From Paenirhizobium selenitireducens ATCC BAA-1503 (GTDB taxonomy: Bacteria; Pseudomonadota; Alphaproteobacteria; Rhizobiales; Rhizobiaceae): a DNA stretch of 64,000 nt. The notes under the pieces are model-generated. The model was not told where the DNA came from. It worked only from the letters and a program-made list of their open reading frames with translations, and made no database searches. The stretch covers positions 124,001 through 188,000 of the forward strand of contig NZ_JAEG01000002.1 of the NCBI RefSeq assembly GCF_000518785.1, read 5' to 3'. The translations under genes and the position numbers were made by a program. Below are positions 47,453-56,518 of the stretch, piece after piece. Each line of letters begins with the position of its first letter. Within the stretch, counting starts at the first letter, position 1.

Positions 47453-48337
47453 ATGGCAAAAGATCCTAAGACAGACAAAACCGCCCGCGACACCCACTAC
47501 GCTACGCTGCGCCGCCAGGTGCGCGACGGCAAACGCGAACGGGGCGAGATTCCCACCCCCGATCCGCGCAAGGACCGCCGCAAGGAGACCGACTGGACAC
47601 CGCCGCAATTGGCGCCTGACCAGGTCCGCCTCTATGGCCTGCATACCGTGCGCGCGGCGATCGACAATCCCGAACGCGAGCTGATCAAGCTCAGCGTGAC
47701 CCAGAATGCGCTCGTCAGGCTGGAAATCGGTCCGGTCGATTCCCTCGGTTTTCCTGTGGAAATCGTCACGCCGCAGGATCTCGACAAGCAGCTCGGCCCC
47801 GACGCCATCCACCAGGGCGCCATGCTGGAGACACGGCCGCTTCCCGTGCGCCGGCTGGAAGCGCTGAAAGACAGCCCTCTCCTGCTGGTGCTCGACCAGG
47901 TGACGGATCCGCACAATGTCGGCGCCATCATGCGCACCGCCGTTGCCTTCGGGGCCGGCGCCGTGATCACCACCATGCGCCACAGCCCGACCGAGTCCGG
48001 CGTGCTGGCGAAATCCGCCTCCGGCGCGCTGGAAATGATCCCCTATATCCAGATCACCAATCTGTCGGATGCGCTCGGCGAACTGCACAAGCTCGGCTTC
48101 TTCACCGTCGGCCTTGATTCGGAAGGCCCGGCCCCGCTGGAAGGCTCGCTCACCGGCGACAAGGTGGCGCTGGTGCTCGGCTCGGAAGGCAAGGGCCTCA
48201 GGCAGAAGACGCGCGAGACCGTCAATGCGCTGGCGCGTCTCGACATGCCGGGCGAGATCAAGTCGCTCAACGTGTCGAACGCGGCAGCCATCGCGCTCTA
48301 TGCCACCCGTCAGCATCTGCTGAAACGGACGGCATGA
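47453..48337 (+). CDS. rlmB: 23S rRNA (guanosine-2'-O-)-methyltransferase, SpoU/TrmH family
   Basis: 294 residues. SPOUT methyltransferase; RlmB methylates G2251 of 23S rRNA in E. coli. N-terminal charged extension (about 1-55), substrate-binding domain starting with RLYGLHTVRAAI, then the knotted domain with motif 1 LDQVTDPHNVGAIMRTA (Asn and Arg), motif 2 LVLGSEGKGLR and motif 3 LNVSNAAAIALY. Divergent from tRNA-Tyr/tRNA-Gly, an arrangement usual in rhizobia beside a tuf copy. Confidence 0.93.
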   Translation: MAKDPKTDKTARDTHYATLRRQVRDGKRERGEIPTPDPRKDRRKETDWTPPQLAPDQVRLYGLHTVRAAIDNPERELIKLSVTQNALVRLEIGPVDSLGFPVEIVTPQDLDKQLGPDAIHQGAMLETRPLPVRRLEALKDSPLLLVLDQVTDPHNVGAIMRTAVAFGAGAVITTMRHSPTESGVLAKSASGALEMIPYIQITNLSDALGELHKLGFFTVGLDSEGPAPLEGSLTGDKVALVLGSEGKGLRQKTRETVNALARLDMPGEIKSLNVSNAAAIALYATRQHLLKRTA

Positions 48338-48457
48338 TCGTCGTCTTGTGACGGTGCTCGACGGAACGCTGCAGGATGCCCATCCTGTGCGCCCTCGAGA
48401 TGCAGGCGGCAGTTCGAGCGGACGGGGAAGACGACCAGCCCGCCCCGCCCGCCGAAC

Positions 48458-48943
48458 TCAGGCCGCCGCAGGATGGAATCGGTTGACCGCCAGGTAACCG
48501 GCGCCGAGAAAGGCGAGCAGCACCAAGCCCTGGACGGCGGCGAAGGGCGGCTCGGAACCGGTCGGCGCCAATGCATTCAGTGCCGGGATCTTGGCGAATG
48601 CCTGAACCACCAGCACGAAGACGTTGAGATAGAACGAGACGGCCGCGAAGATTACGAAGATGGCACGCCAGCGGCCGTTCAGGTGGTAGCGATAGAGCGC
48701 AAGCATCGCCCCGACGAGGGTGGCCGTGGTGACGATCCCGACCCCGATCGCCGGCGTGAAGCCGCTGAAGGGAAAGAGGAACCCCGTAACTACCGTCGCC
48801 AGCGTGGCGAGCAGGAAAACCGCCGTCCAGCGCGACATGCGGTCGGACCGGAACCAGCCGTAAAGGACCACGAACCCAGCCGCGATGCCGACAAGGCTCA
48901 AGACCACATGGAAAAAGGTGAAAGGCGTCATTCCGAGGATCAT
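48458..48943 (-). CDS. Integral membrane protein of unknown function
   Basis: 161 residues from the ATG at 48943; the frame upstream contains no membrane or conserved sequence. Four to five transmembrane helices: MTPFTFFHVVLSLVGIAAGF, WTAVFLLATLATVVTGFLFP, VGIVTTATLVGAMLALYRY, IFVIFAAVSFYLNVFVLVVQ, and a C-terminal AVQGLVLLAFLGAGYLAVNR. The family is not one I can name; similar small proteins occur in many alphaproteobacteria. A 29-bp palindrome lies 70 bp upstream. Confidence 0.8.
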   Translation of the reverse strand: MILGMTPFTFFHVVLSLVGIAAGFVVLYGWFRSDRMSRWTAVFLLATLATVVTGFLFPFSGFTPAIGVGIVTTATLVGAMLALYRYHLNGRWRAIFVIFAAVSFYLNVFVLVVQAFAKIPALNALAPTGSEPPFAAVQGLVLLAFLGAGYLAVNRFHPAAA

Positions 48944-49261
48944 AACGGAGCTCCGTCCTTGATGGCCGCAACCCCAGTAGAGGACGAATCGTCGCGCCTG
49001 TAAATTGCGATTTCTTGCCAAAAGCCAATTTTATTTGGCAAGACAGCGGATATCGCGGAGGGCTGTCGGATGCTCTTGGAGATCTGGAGCGCTGAAGCAT
49101 GCCGGCGATCTTTGTGGGGCAATCAAGATGCAAGAAGCGTCGCAGGCAAGGGGCACTCTCCGCCGCTCTACAGGCGGACCTCCTGCGATCAGCAAAGCGC
49201 GCGTTTCTCTCCTTTTCCCGATCATGGTTAACGATCGGTCAACCCGAGGGCGGCTAGGATG
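48944..49261. other. Intergenic region with a 29-bp palindrome
   Basis: Divergent gap between the membrane protein and the small EcfG-promoter gene. The only structured element I see is the palindrome at 49014-49042. No open frame here is convincing. Confidence 0.5.
49014..49042. promoter_or_regulatory. Perfect palindrome, possible operator
   Basis: CTTGCCAAA, 11 nt, TTTGGCAAG. Nine-base arms with an AT-rich centre, typical of a dimeric repressor site; 70 bp upstream of the membrane protein start. No regulator gene is adjacent. Confidence 0.45.
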
Positions 49262-49286
49262 GGAACAGAAACCACGGCTCCGCGTT
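49262..49286 (+). promoter_or_regulatory. EcfG (RpoE2)-type promoter
   Basis: GGAAC (49262-49266), 16 nt, CGTT (49283-49286): an exact match to the general-stress consensus, 25 bp before the ATG of the small gene at 49312. Confidence 0.65.
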
Positions 49287-49311
49287 CCTGCGTCAATTGG
49301 GAGGAAAGATC

Positions 49312-49506
49312 ATGCTCGCACTGTTGAACACCATCCGCGGAAACATCGCGGAAGCGGCGGAAACCGGAACCTATGCCGATGGCGCGCTTTCCATTCCTGC
49401 CGTCGAGCTGCGCACCGCCTCCCGCCGGGATGCAGGCCGGGGATCGTATGCGCGCGACTATGGCGCCCAGCGCAAGGTCCAGCCCGATATCATCGGCTAC
49501 GCCTGA
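49312..49506 (+). CDS. Small protein of unknown function, predicted stress-induced
   Basis: 64 residues from the ATG at 49312, behind GGGAGGAAAGATC; a TTG at 49297 is less likely. Soluble, no signal or membrane segment. Helical N-terminus (MLALLNTIRGNIAEAAETGT) then a basic, Arg/Tyr-rich stretch (ASRRDAGRGSYARDYGAQRK). No family recognised. The exact EcfG promoter just upstream and the strong ribosome binding site support it as a real gene of the general stress response. Confidence 0.7.
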   Translation: MLALLNTIRGNIAEAAETGTYADGALSIPAVELRTASRRDAGRGSYARDYGAQRKVQPDIIGYA

Positions 49507-49714
49507 GTCACCGGCGCAACGGGGACGTCAGCGGCGATCGAAAGCCGTGAAACGCCCCGCCTGGGAGGGGCATCTGCTGGCCGACTGCATCGATGCGGGC
49601 GGACGACGGCAGGGATGCCTCTGCTCTTCGGCTTCCAGCGCCATTCGCCGCCCTCACCCGCTTTCCAGCAAAAGCGCGGGCGTGAAAACGTCGTGATTTC
49701 AAAGAAGAGAAAAA

Positions 49715-49790
<76 letters not shown>

Positions 49791-49961
49791 AGTGGTGCCG
49801 TCATTAAGGGCAAATCGATTTGCGGTAAAGCAAAAATTTGGTGCGGCGGCCGGGAACGCGGTTTGCCCTACGGGCGGCGACAGGACCGTTTGCCGGCGCG
49901 AATGACTTGTGGTTACAGGGCTTTATCATGTACCACTGGCGCCAATCACAAAGGGCTGCCC

Positions 49962-50735
49962 ATGTCGCGTGTGTTCCGGTCGCTTTCCTTCATCGCCTCC
50001 AATTCCGACGAGGCCCAAGCCTCGCGCGCCGAGCTGTCGGCACGCTATGGGAACGTGGAACCGGGGGAAGCGGACGTCATCGTCGCGCTCGGCGGCGACG
50101 GCTTCATGCTGCAGACGCTGCACGACACGATGAATTCCGGCAAGCTGGTCTACGGCATGAACCGCGGATCGGTCGGCTTCCTGATGAACGACTATTCGAC
50201 CGAGAGCCTGCGGGAGCGCATCGCCGCAGCGGTCGAGAACGATTTTCACCCGTTGAAGATGACCACCACCAATGCCGATGGCTCGCATTCGGTCGCGCTG
50301 GCGATCAACGAGGTGTCGCTGCTCCGGCAATCCTACCAGGCGGCCAAGCTGCGCGTGATGATCGACGGCAAGGTCAGGCTGGACGAATTGATCTGCGACG
50401 GACTGATGGTCGCCACGCCAGTCGGTTCGACCGCCTACAACCTCTCCGCCCACGGACCGATCCTGCCGCTCGAGGCGCCGCTTCTCGCGTTGACCCCGGT
50501 GAGCCCGTTTCGCCCGCGCCGCTGGCGCGGCGCGCTCTTGCCGAACAAGGTGAGCGTCGAGATCATCGTACTCGAACCGGACAAGCGCCCGGTCAACGCG
50601 GTCGCCGACCATACAGAGGTGAAGTCCGTCATCCGGGTCCAGATCGCCCAGTCGGAGGACACGACCGCCCGCATTCTTTCCGATCCAGATCGTTCCTGGT
50701 CGGATCGCATTCTCGCCGAACAGTTTTCCGACTGA
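49962..50735 (+). CDS. nadK: NAD kinase
   Basis: 257 residues from the ATG at 49962. Phosphorylates NAD to NADP in the cytoplasm. Catalytic GGDG at residues 44-47 (VIVALGGDGFMLQ), the NE/S motif LAINEVSLLRQ and the Gly-rich LICDGLMVATPVGSTAYNLS. Length is typical of the short alphaproteobacterial enzymes that lack an N-terminal regulatory extension. Followed after 13 bp by an exported protein, probably co-transcribed. Confidence 0.95.
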   Translation: MSRVFRSLSFIASNSDEAQASRAELSARYGNVEPGEADVIVALGGDGFMLQTLHDTMNSGKLVYGMNRGSVGFLMNDYSTESLRERIAAAVENDFHPLKMTTTNADGSHSVALAINEVSLLRQSYQAAKLRVMIDGKVRLDELICDGLMVATPVGSTAYNLSAHGPILPLEAPLLALTPVSPFRPRRWRGALLPNKVSVEIIVLEPDKRPVNAVADHTEVKSVIRVQIAQSEDTTARILSDPDRSWSDRILAEQFSD

Positions 50736-50748
50736 GGGAGATTACCGC

Positions 50749-51303
50749 ATGGCCCCTACCCTGTTTCTCCGCGCCGGCCTTGTCGGCCTCATGCTGGCAA
50801 GCGGCCCGGCGCTCGCCGAGGACATCGACCAGCTGCCGGTGACGGCGACCTTCGTCATCAGCGGCGGCGCCTGGGAGGGCGATGCCGAGCCCCTTCCGAC
50901 CGTAAAGCCCGTGGCTCCCGCGGCGGGCGACACAGCCGCTCCGCCACCCGCAGCGGAAGCTCCCGCAGCTACGGCGGAAACCGCCGCGCCGGCTGTGCGC
51001 AATGGCTATTACAAGCTGATCGCCATCCGCCAGCCGGACAGGACCGCGAAGGTCTATCTGCAGCAGATCCTGTCCAGCGAGACCGGTCCGCAGGTGCTGG
51101 AAAGCGTCGAGCTCGAGGAGTTCACCACGATCCGCCCCTACGTCACCGACATCCGGCCCGAGGATTCGACCGGTGTCAGCCGCCAGCCGGGATTCTTTGC
51201 CACCGTCTACCTGAAGACCGATCCGGCCCAGCTCGAGCCGGAAGGCTGGACGGTGCTGATCGACGAGTTCGGCGAGATCCGCGTCGAACGCGAGACGAAC
51301 TGA
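50749..51303 (+). CDS. Exported protein of unknown function with a Pro/Ala linker
   Basis: 184 residues. Signal peptide TLFLRAGLVGLMLASGPALA with cleavage after ALA. Residues about 50-85 are an unstructured Ala/Pro-rich linker (PVAPAAGDTAAPPPAAEAPA), followed by a compact C-terminal domain with KLIAIRQPDRTAKVYLQQIL. Similar proteins are found behind nadK in rhizobia; their role is not known to me. Converges with prfB across a bidirectional terminator. Confidence 0.75.
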   Translation: MAPTLFLRAGLVGLMLASGPALAEDIDQLPVTATFVISGGAWEGDAEPLPTVKPVAPAAGDTAAPPPAAEAPAATAETAAPAVRNGYYKLIAIRQPDRTAKVYLQQILSSETGPQVLESVELEEFTTIRPYVTDIRPEDSTGVSRQPGFFATVYLKTDPAQLEPEGWTVLIDEFGEIRVERETN

Positions 51304-51315
51304 CAACCAGGATGC

Positions 51316-51343
51316 AAAACGGCGGGACTCTCGCCCCGCCGTT
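51316..51343. terminator. Bidirectional terminator between the exported protein and prfB
   Basis: AAAA, then AACGGCGGG (51318-51326) and CCCGCCGTT (51335-51343) as a 9-bp stem; on the minus strand TTTT follows. Lies between convergent stops. Confidence 0.75.
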
Positions 51344-51368
51344 CGAATGTTCATCTGAGAGAACCCTA

Positions 51369-52497
51369 TCAGTCGATGTCGCTGACCGAATCGGCGCTGC
51401 CGCTGATGCGGTGGGCAAGGGCTGCTTCCATGAACTCGTTCAGGCCGCCGTTCAGCACGGTATCGGGATCGGTGCTCTCGACGCCGGTGCGCAGGTCCTT
51501 GACCAGCTGGTAGGGCTGCAGGACGTAGGAACGGATCTGATGGCCCCAGCCGATGTCGGTCTTGGACGCGGCTTCGGCATTGGCCGCCGCCTCGCGCTTC
51601 ATCAGTTCCGCCTCGTACATGCGGGCGCGCAGCATTTCCCAGGCCTTGGCCTTGTTCTTGTGCTGCGAACGCTCCTGCTGGCAGGCGACCACGATGCCGG
51701 TCGGCATGTGCGTGATACGCACCGCCGAATCGGTCGTGTTGACGTGCTGGCCGCCGGCGCCCGACGAACGATAGGTGTCGATACGGCAATCGCTTTCATT
51801 GATCTCGATGGTGATCGAGTCGTCGACGACCGGGTAGACCCAGACCGAAGAGAAGGACGTATGGCGGCGCGCATTGCTGTCATAGGGCGAAATGCGCACC
51901 AGACGGTGAACGCCTGATTCGGTCTTCAGCCAGCCATAGGCATTGTGCCCCTTGACGTGAATGGTCGCCGACTTGATGCCGGCTTCTTCGCCGTCGTGGA
52001 CTTCCATCACCTCGACCTTGAAACCCTGCTTTTCGGCCCAGCGGATGTACATGCGCAGCAGCATGTTGGCCCAGTCCTGGCTCTCGGTGCCGCCGGCGCC
52101 GGAATGGACTTCGAGATAGGTGTCGTTGCCGTCGGCCTCGCCGGACAGCATGGCTTCCACCTGCAGGCGGCCGGACTCGGCCTTCAGCGCCTTGAGGGCA
52201 TCCTCGGCTTCCCGGACGACTGTCTCGTCGCCTTCTTCCTCGCCCATCTCGATCAGCTCGATGTTGTCGGTCATCTGCCGTTCGAGGCGCTTGACGCCAC
52301 TGATGCTGTCATCCAGCTGCTGGCGCTCGCGCATCAGCTTCTGGGCCTCGGCAGCATCGTTCCAGAGGTTGGGATCCTCCGCCTTGTTGTTCAACCAGTC
52401 CAGTCGCCTTACAGCCTGATCCCAGTCAAAGATGCCTCCTCAGCAGGCTTATGGCCTGCTTGATTTCGTCGACTACATTTTCGATTTCATTACGCAT
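51369..52497 (-). CDS. prfB: Peptide chain release factor 2, with programmed +1 frameshift
   Basis: 375 residues after frameshifting. The short first frame starts at the ATG at 52497 (23 codons ending RRHL) and meets an in-frame TGA at 52428-52426. The slip site is the classical one: internal Shine-Dalgarno AGGAGG, CAT, then CTT TGA C, so the ribosome shifts +1 after CTT and continues at 52427 as [13 protein letters not shown]2 reads its own TGA, giving autoregulation. The catalytic GGQ is intact ([11 protein letters not shown]). The discriminator tripeptide appears as SPY in [12 protein letters not shown] instead of SPF. Join: 52497-52429 with 52427-51369. Transcribed away from mrcA, 100 bp downstream of it. 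Confidence 0.97.
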
Positions 52498-52597
52498 CGT
52501 GGTTGATCTTCACCTCGGTCTAAAACTGGTTCGTCAATTAGTTGCGGCCGCCCCCGATGTAAAGAGGCGGCCGGGCGCATTGAACTGCAGCTGGATA

Positions 52598-55045
52598 TCA
52601 GAACAGGCCGCCGGCACCCGATGTCACGGCCTCGTTGGCCTGCGGCGATTCCCTGAGGATTTCCTCGGGCGCGACATAGCCCTCCATGCCGATGACGGAG
52701 AAGGTGTCGGCAGGTCCGGTGCCCGGCTTGAAGGCCTCAATGATCGTGTCGGGATCGCCCTCGGCCGCATACATGCCGGTCTTCCGATTGATCGGGATAA
52801 GGCTCATGCCTTCCGGCAGGCGGAACTTGCCCGGAGGCGTTCCGGCCACGGCGTCCTGCATGAACTCGTTGAAGATCGGCGCCGACATCGAACCGCCGGT
52901 CGCGCCTCGGCCGAGCGGTGCGGGATTGTCGAAGCCGATATAGAGGCCGGCGACCAGATCGGGCGTGTAGCCGACGAACCAGGCGTCCTTTTCATCGTTG
53001 GTCGTGCCGGTCTTGCCGGCGGTCGGGCGATCGAGCTTGATCTTGCCGGCCGCGGTGCCGCGCGTCACGACGCCTTCCATGATCGAGGTGATCTGATAGG
53101 CGGTCATCGGGTCGAGAACCTGCTCGCGATTGTCGACGATGGCCGGCTCTTCCTGGCCATCCCAGCCATTGGCGTTGCAGCCTTCGCAGACCCGCTCCTC
53201 ATGGCGGAAGATGGTCTTGCCGTAACGGTCCTGGATGCGGTCGATGAGCGTCGGCTTGATCTGCTTGCCGCCGTTTGCCAGCACCGCATAGGCAGAAACC
53301 ATGCGCAGCACCGTCGTTTCGCCGGAACCGAGCGACATGGCAAGCACCGGGTTCATCTTGTCATAGATGCCGAAACGCTCGGCATATTCGGCGACCAGGT
53401 TCATGCCCATGTCGTTGGCGAGGCGGACCGTCATCAGGTTGCGCGACTTCTCGATGCCGAGACGAAGGGTGGAGGGACCGGCCGAACCACCGCCGTAGTT
53501 CTGCGGCCGCCAGACCTGACCGCCCGAGACGAACTCGATCGGGGCGTCCATGATGACCGAGGCCGGAGTATAGCCATTGTCGAGCGCGGCCGCGTAGACG
53601 AACGGCTTGAAGGACGAGCCGGGCTGGCGCATGGCCTGCGTCGCGCGGTTGAACTCGGACTGGGCATAGGAGAAACCGCCGACCATTGCGAGAACACGGC
53701 CTGTATGCGGGTCCATGGCCACGAGACCGCCCTGCACCTTCGGCGGCTGGCGCAGCTTGTAGCCGCCCTTGCCTGTCTTCTCGACATAGACGACATCGCC
53801 CGGCGCCAGGACGCCTTCCGGCGACTTCGCCGTCTTGCGGTCGCCCGCCGCGGCGCGGTAGGCCCAATCCATGTCGTCGGCCGCGATGGTGCCGGTCTCG
53901 CGTTCGGCCACAACCTTGCCGCCGGCTTCCTTGGCGGGCTGCAGGCCGATGTCGACGTTCGACGCCGAAACGGCGAGCACGACGGCAAGCTTCCATTCAG
54001 GCACATCGCTCAGCGCATTGAGCTTGGCGAGCTCTGCCCCCCAGTCGCCCGAGGCGGAGATTTTCGCCACAGGCCCGCGGTAACCGCGGCGCTGGTCGTA
54101 GGTGATCAAGCCGTCCTGCAGCGCCTTGCGGGCGAAGATCTGCATCTGCGGATCAAGCGAGGTGCGCACCGACAGGCCGCCTTCATACAGCGACTTGTCG
54201 CCGTACTTCTCGATGATCTGGCGGCGAACCTCTTCGGAAAAATAGTCCGAGGCGAACAGATAGGAACCGGTGCGGCGACCGGTCACGCCGAGCGGCTGCT
54301 TCTTGGCTTCCTCTCCGTCGGCCTTCACGACGAAGCCGTTCTCCACCATGCGGTCGATGACCCAGTTGCGGCGCTCGATTGCCGCCTCGGTGTGGCGGAA
54401 CGGATGGTAGTTGGACGGCCCCTTCGGCAGTGCCGCGAGATAGGCGGTTTCGGCGATGGTCAGTTCCGTCACCGACTTGTCGAAATAGGTGAGTGCCGCG
54501 CCGGCAATGCCGTAGGCATTCATGCCGAAGAAGATCTCGTTCAGATAGAGTTCGAGAATCTTGTCCTTCGAATAGGTCTGCTCGATGCGGAAGGACAGGA
54601 TTGCTTCCTTGACCTTGCGGTCCATCGTCTGGTCGGCCGAGAGCAGGAAGTTCTTCGCCACCTGCTGGGTGATGGTGGAGGCGCCCACCGGGCGGCGGCC
54701 GGAGCCGAGATTCTGGACGTTGACCAGGATGGCGCGGCCAAGACCGTAGATGTCGACGCCGGGGTGATTGTAGAAATTCTTGTCTTCGGCCGACAGGAAC
54801 GCCGCCTTGACGCGGTCCGGGATTGCCTGGATCGGCAGGAAGAGGCGCCGCTCGCGGGCATATTCCGCCATCAGCGCGCCATTGCCGGCGTGGATGCGCG
54901 TCGTGACCGGAGGGGCATAGCTCGACAGTACCGCGTAGTCCGGCAGATCCTTCGAGACCCCGTTCAGATAGACGGCGACGACAACGGCTACGCCGAGGGC
55001 CAGGACGGACGCGAGTCCGAAGAGATAACCAATCAGTCTGATCAT
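52598..55045 (-). CDS. mrcA: Penicillin-binding protein 1A (bifunctional)
   Basis: 815 residues. Polymerises glycan and cross-links peptidoglycan in the periplasm. One N-terminal transmembrane helix (IGYLFGLASVLALGVAVVVA), glycosyltransferase domain at about 50-230 with the catalytic AFLSAEDKNFYNHPG and GASTITQQVAKN, an OB-like insert, then the transpeptidase: SSFKP nucleophile (in RQPGSSFKPFVY), SRN and KTGTTNDEKDAW. Start at 55045. Probably co-transcribed with the amidase upstream, although a terminator lies between. Confidence 0.97.
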   Translation of the reverse strand: MIRLIGYLFGLASVLALGVAVVVAVYLNGVSKDLPDYAVLSSYAPPVTTRIHAGNGALMAEYARERRLFLPIQAIPDRVKAAFLSAEDKNFYNHPGVDIYGLGRAILVNVQNLGSGRRPVGASTITQQVAKNFLLSADQTMDRKVKEAILSFRIEQTYSKDKILELYLNEIFFGMNAYGIAGAALTYFDKSVTELTIAETAYLAALPKGPSNYHPFRHTEAAIERRNWVIDRMVENGFVVKADGEEAKKQPLGVTGRRTGSYLFASDYFSEEVRRQIIEKYGDKSLYEGGLSVRTSLDPQMQIFARKALQDGLITYDQRRGYRGPVAKISASGDWGAELAKLNALSDVPEWKLAVVLAVSASNVDIGLQPAKEAGGKVVAERETGTIAADDMDWAYRAAAGDRKTAKSPEGVLAPGDVVYVEKTGKGGYKLRQPPKVQGGLVAMDPHTGRVLAMVGGFSYAQSEFNRATQAMRQPGSSFKPFVYAAALDNGYTPASVIMDAPIEFVSGGQVWRPQNYGGGSAGPSTLRLGIEKSRNLMTVRLANDMGMNLVAEYAERFGIYDKMNPVLAMSLGSGETTVLRMVSAYAVLANGGKQIKPTLIDRIQDRYGKTIFRHEERVCEGCNANGWDGQEEPAIVDNREQVLDPMTAYQITSIMEGVVTRGTAAGKIKLDRPTAGKTGTTNDEKDAWFVGYTPDLVAGLYIGFDNPAPLGRGATGGSMSAPIFNEFMQDAVAGTPPGKFRLPEGMSLIPINRKTGMYAAEGDPDTIIEAFKPGTGPADTFSVIGMEGYVAPEEILRESPQANEAVTSGAGGLF

Positions 55046-55179
55046 GTTCGAGCTACCGGCAATGCTTTCGGTTCAGCGCGCAATGGGCGAACATCGCACA
55101 TAGCGTGGCGTTTTGCACGTCATGCGGCCCTTGGCAAGACACAAGCGGCCCCGTTCGGAGTAACCGCCCGATTGTGAGG

Positions 55180-55212
55180 AAAATAGGGCCGTCTTTATGT
55201 TATGCACGGCCC
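55180..55212 (-). terminator. Terminator downstream of the amidase
   Basis: Minus strand GGGCCGT, 13-nt loop, ACGGCCC, then TATTTTCC, 26 bp past the amidase stop and upstream of mrcA. It may attenuate rather than block transcription into mrcA. Confidence 0.5.
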
Positions 55213-55237
55213 CACTTGGCCCGGCACGCGCAGCCGA

Positions 55238-56518
55238 TCAGCCGCCATTGGCAACGACCGGCACGCGATAGCGCTTGATCGCCGCTGCCAGCAGGTCGGC
55301 GATCTTCACGCGCCAGGCCGGATCGAGCAGGAGCTTCTCGTCGTCCTTGTTCGACAGGAAGCCCAATTCCAGCAGGATCGACGGCACGTCATGGGCCTGC
55401 AGCACACGGAATCCGGCATAGCGATGCGGATTATTGATCAACTGCACCTGCCCCTCGAAGGACTTGACCACGGAATCGGCCATGGAGATCGAGAAGGCCT
55501 GCGTCTCACGGCGCGTAAGGTCAAGCAGGATGTCGGAAACCTCGGCCGGCTCGGTGGAGAGACTGACACCGCCCACAGCGTCCGACAGGTTCTCGCGCTC
55601 GGCGAGATCTTCGGCCATGCGGTCGGATGCCTTGTCGGAGATGGTGTAGACGGTGGCGCCGCGAATATTGTTCTGGCGCAGCGTGTCGGCATGGAAGGAA
55701 ACCAGCAGGTTTGCCCCGCGCTGCCGCGCGATGGTGACGCGCTCGGAGAGCGACAGGAACTCGTCGCCTTCCCGCACGAGAAAGGCCTCGATGCCGGCCT
55801 CTCCCCTCAACCGTTCGGCCAGCGCCCTGGCAAAGGCGAGCGTGATTTCCTTCTCCGGCGTCTTGGTCGCCGCACCCGCCGCACCGGCGTCGATACCACC
55901 ATGCCCGGCATCGATGGCGATGACGAACGCGCCCGACACATCCGGCGTGGCCGCCGCCAGCCGGTCGCCGCGCTGCACGCCCGCGCTGGCATCGGCAATG
56001 GCAGTCGTCCAGGTCTGGTCGTGCACCAGCTTTTCGAAATCCTGCTGCGAAACCATTTCGGCATCGAGCACCAGACGGAAGCCCTCGCCGCCTTCGTTCG
56101 CCATGACCTCGCTGACCACCAGCCGCGCCGGCCGCTCGGCCGTCAGCACCAGCCTTGCCGAATCCGCATCCATCGATCCGTAGCGAATGTCGCGAAACAG
56201 CCCCTTGGCCTCAAGATCGGCCTGGGGAAACGTGAAGACGGTCGACGGCAGGTCGACGACGATCCGGTCGGGCTTGCCGATGTAGCGCACCGCGATTTCG
56301 GGCTTGCGGTCGAATTCAAGGACGATGCGGGTGCGGGCCCGGTCGCCGACGATACGCGCGGCATAGGCGGCAAGGGGATCGGCCGGAACCACGGGCGCAT
56401 CCTCGGCGGCCGATGCGGCGTTGACCGAGACACCCGCAACCGCCAGCAGCAGCGCAACAGCGATTCGCGCATATTTCAGCCTCAGGCGAGGCCGATGTCC
56501 CGAACGAGACAGGTTCAT
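55238..56518 (-). CDS. N-acetylmuramoyl-L-alanine amidase (AmiC-type, AMIN plus amidase_3)
   Basis: 426 residues from the ATG at 56518, chosen because it gives a clear signal (KYARIAVALLLAVAGVSVNA); an ATG at 56560 would add 14 residues. It cleaves the peptide stem from glycan during cell separation. AMIN septum-targeting domain at about 45-145 (TRIVLEFDRKPEIAVRYI), then the zinc amidase: IDAGHGGIDAG with the first His, EKEITLAFARAL with the Glu, LLVSFHAD with the second His, and the catalytic Glu in LLELGFLSN. Transcribed towards mrcA, divergent from rne. Confidence 0.92.
   Translation of the reverse strand: MNLSRSGHRPRLRLKYARIAVALLLAVAGVSVNAASAAEDAPVVPADPLAAYAARIVGDRARTRIVLEFDRKPEIAVRYIGKPDRIVVDLPSTVFTFPQADLEAKGLFRDIRYGSMDADSARLVLTAERPARLVVSEVMANEGGEGFRLVLDAEMVSQQDFEKLVHDQTWTTAIADASAGVQRGDRLAAATPDVSGAFVIAIDAGHGGIDAGAAGAATKTPEKEITLAFARALAERLRGEAGIEAFLVREGDEFLSLSERVTIARQRGANLLVSFHADTLRQNNIRGATVYTISDKASDRMAEDLAERENLSDAVGGVSLSTEPAEVSDILLDLTRRETQAFSISMADSVVKSFEGQVQLINNPHRYAGFRVLQAHDVPSILLELGFLSNKDDEKLLLDPAWRVKIADLLAAAIKRYRVPVVANGG

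Noticed and set aside
52545..52573. CGGCCGCC/GGCGGCCG hairpin after mrcA as a terminator
   Set aside because: No T-tract follows on the minus strand; it may be chance in GC-rich sequence.
52451..55177. 908-codon open frame antisense to mrcA
   Set aside because: GC-bias shadow; mrcA on the other strand has all catalytic motifs.
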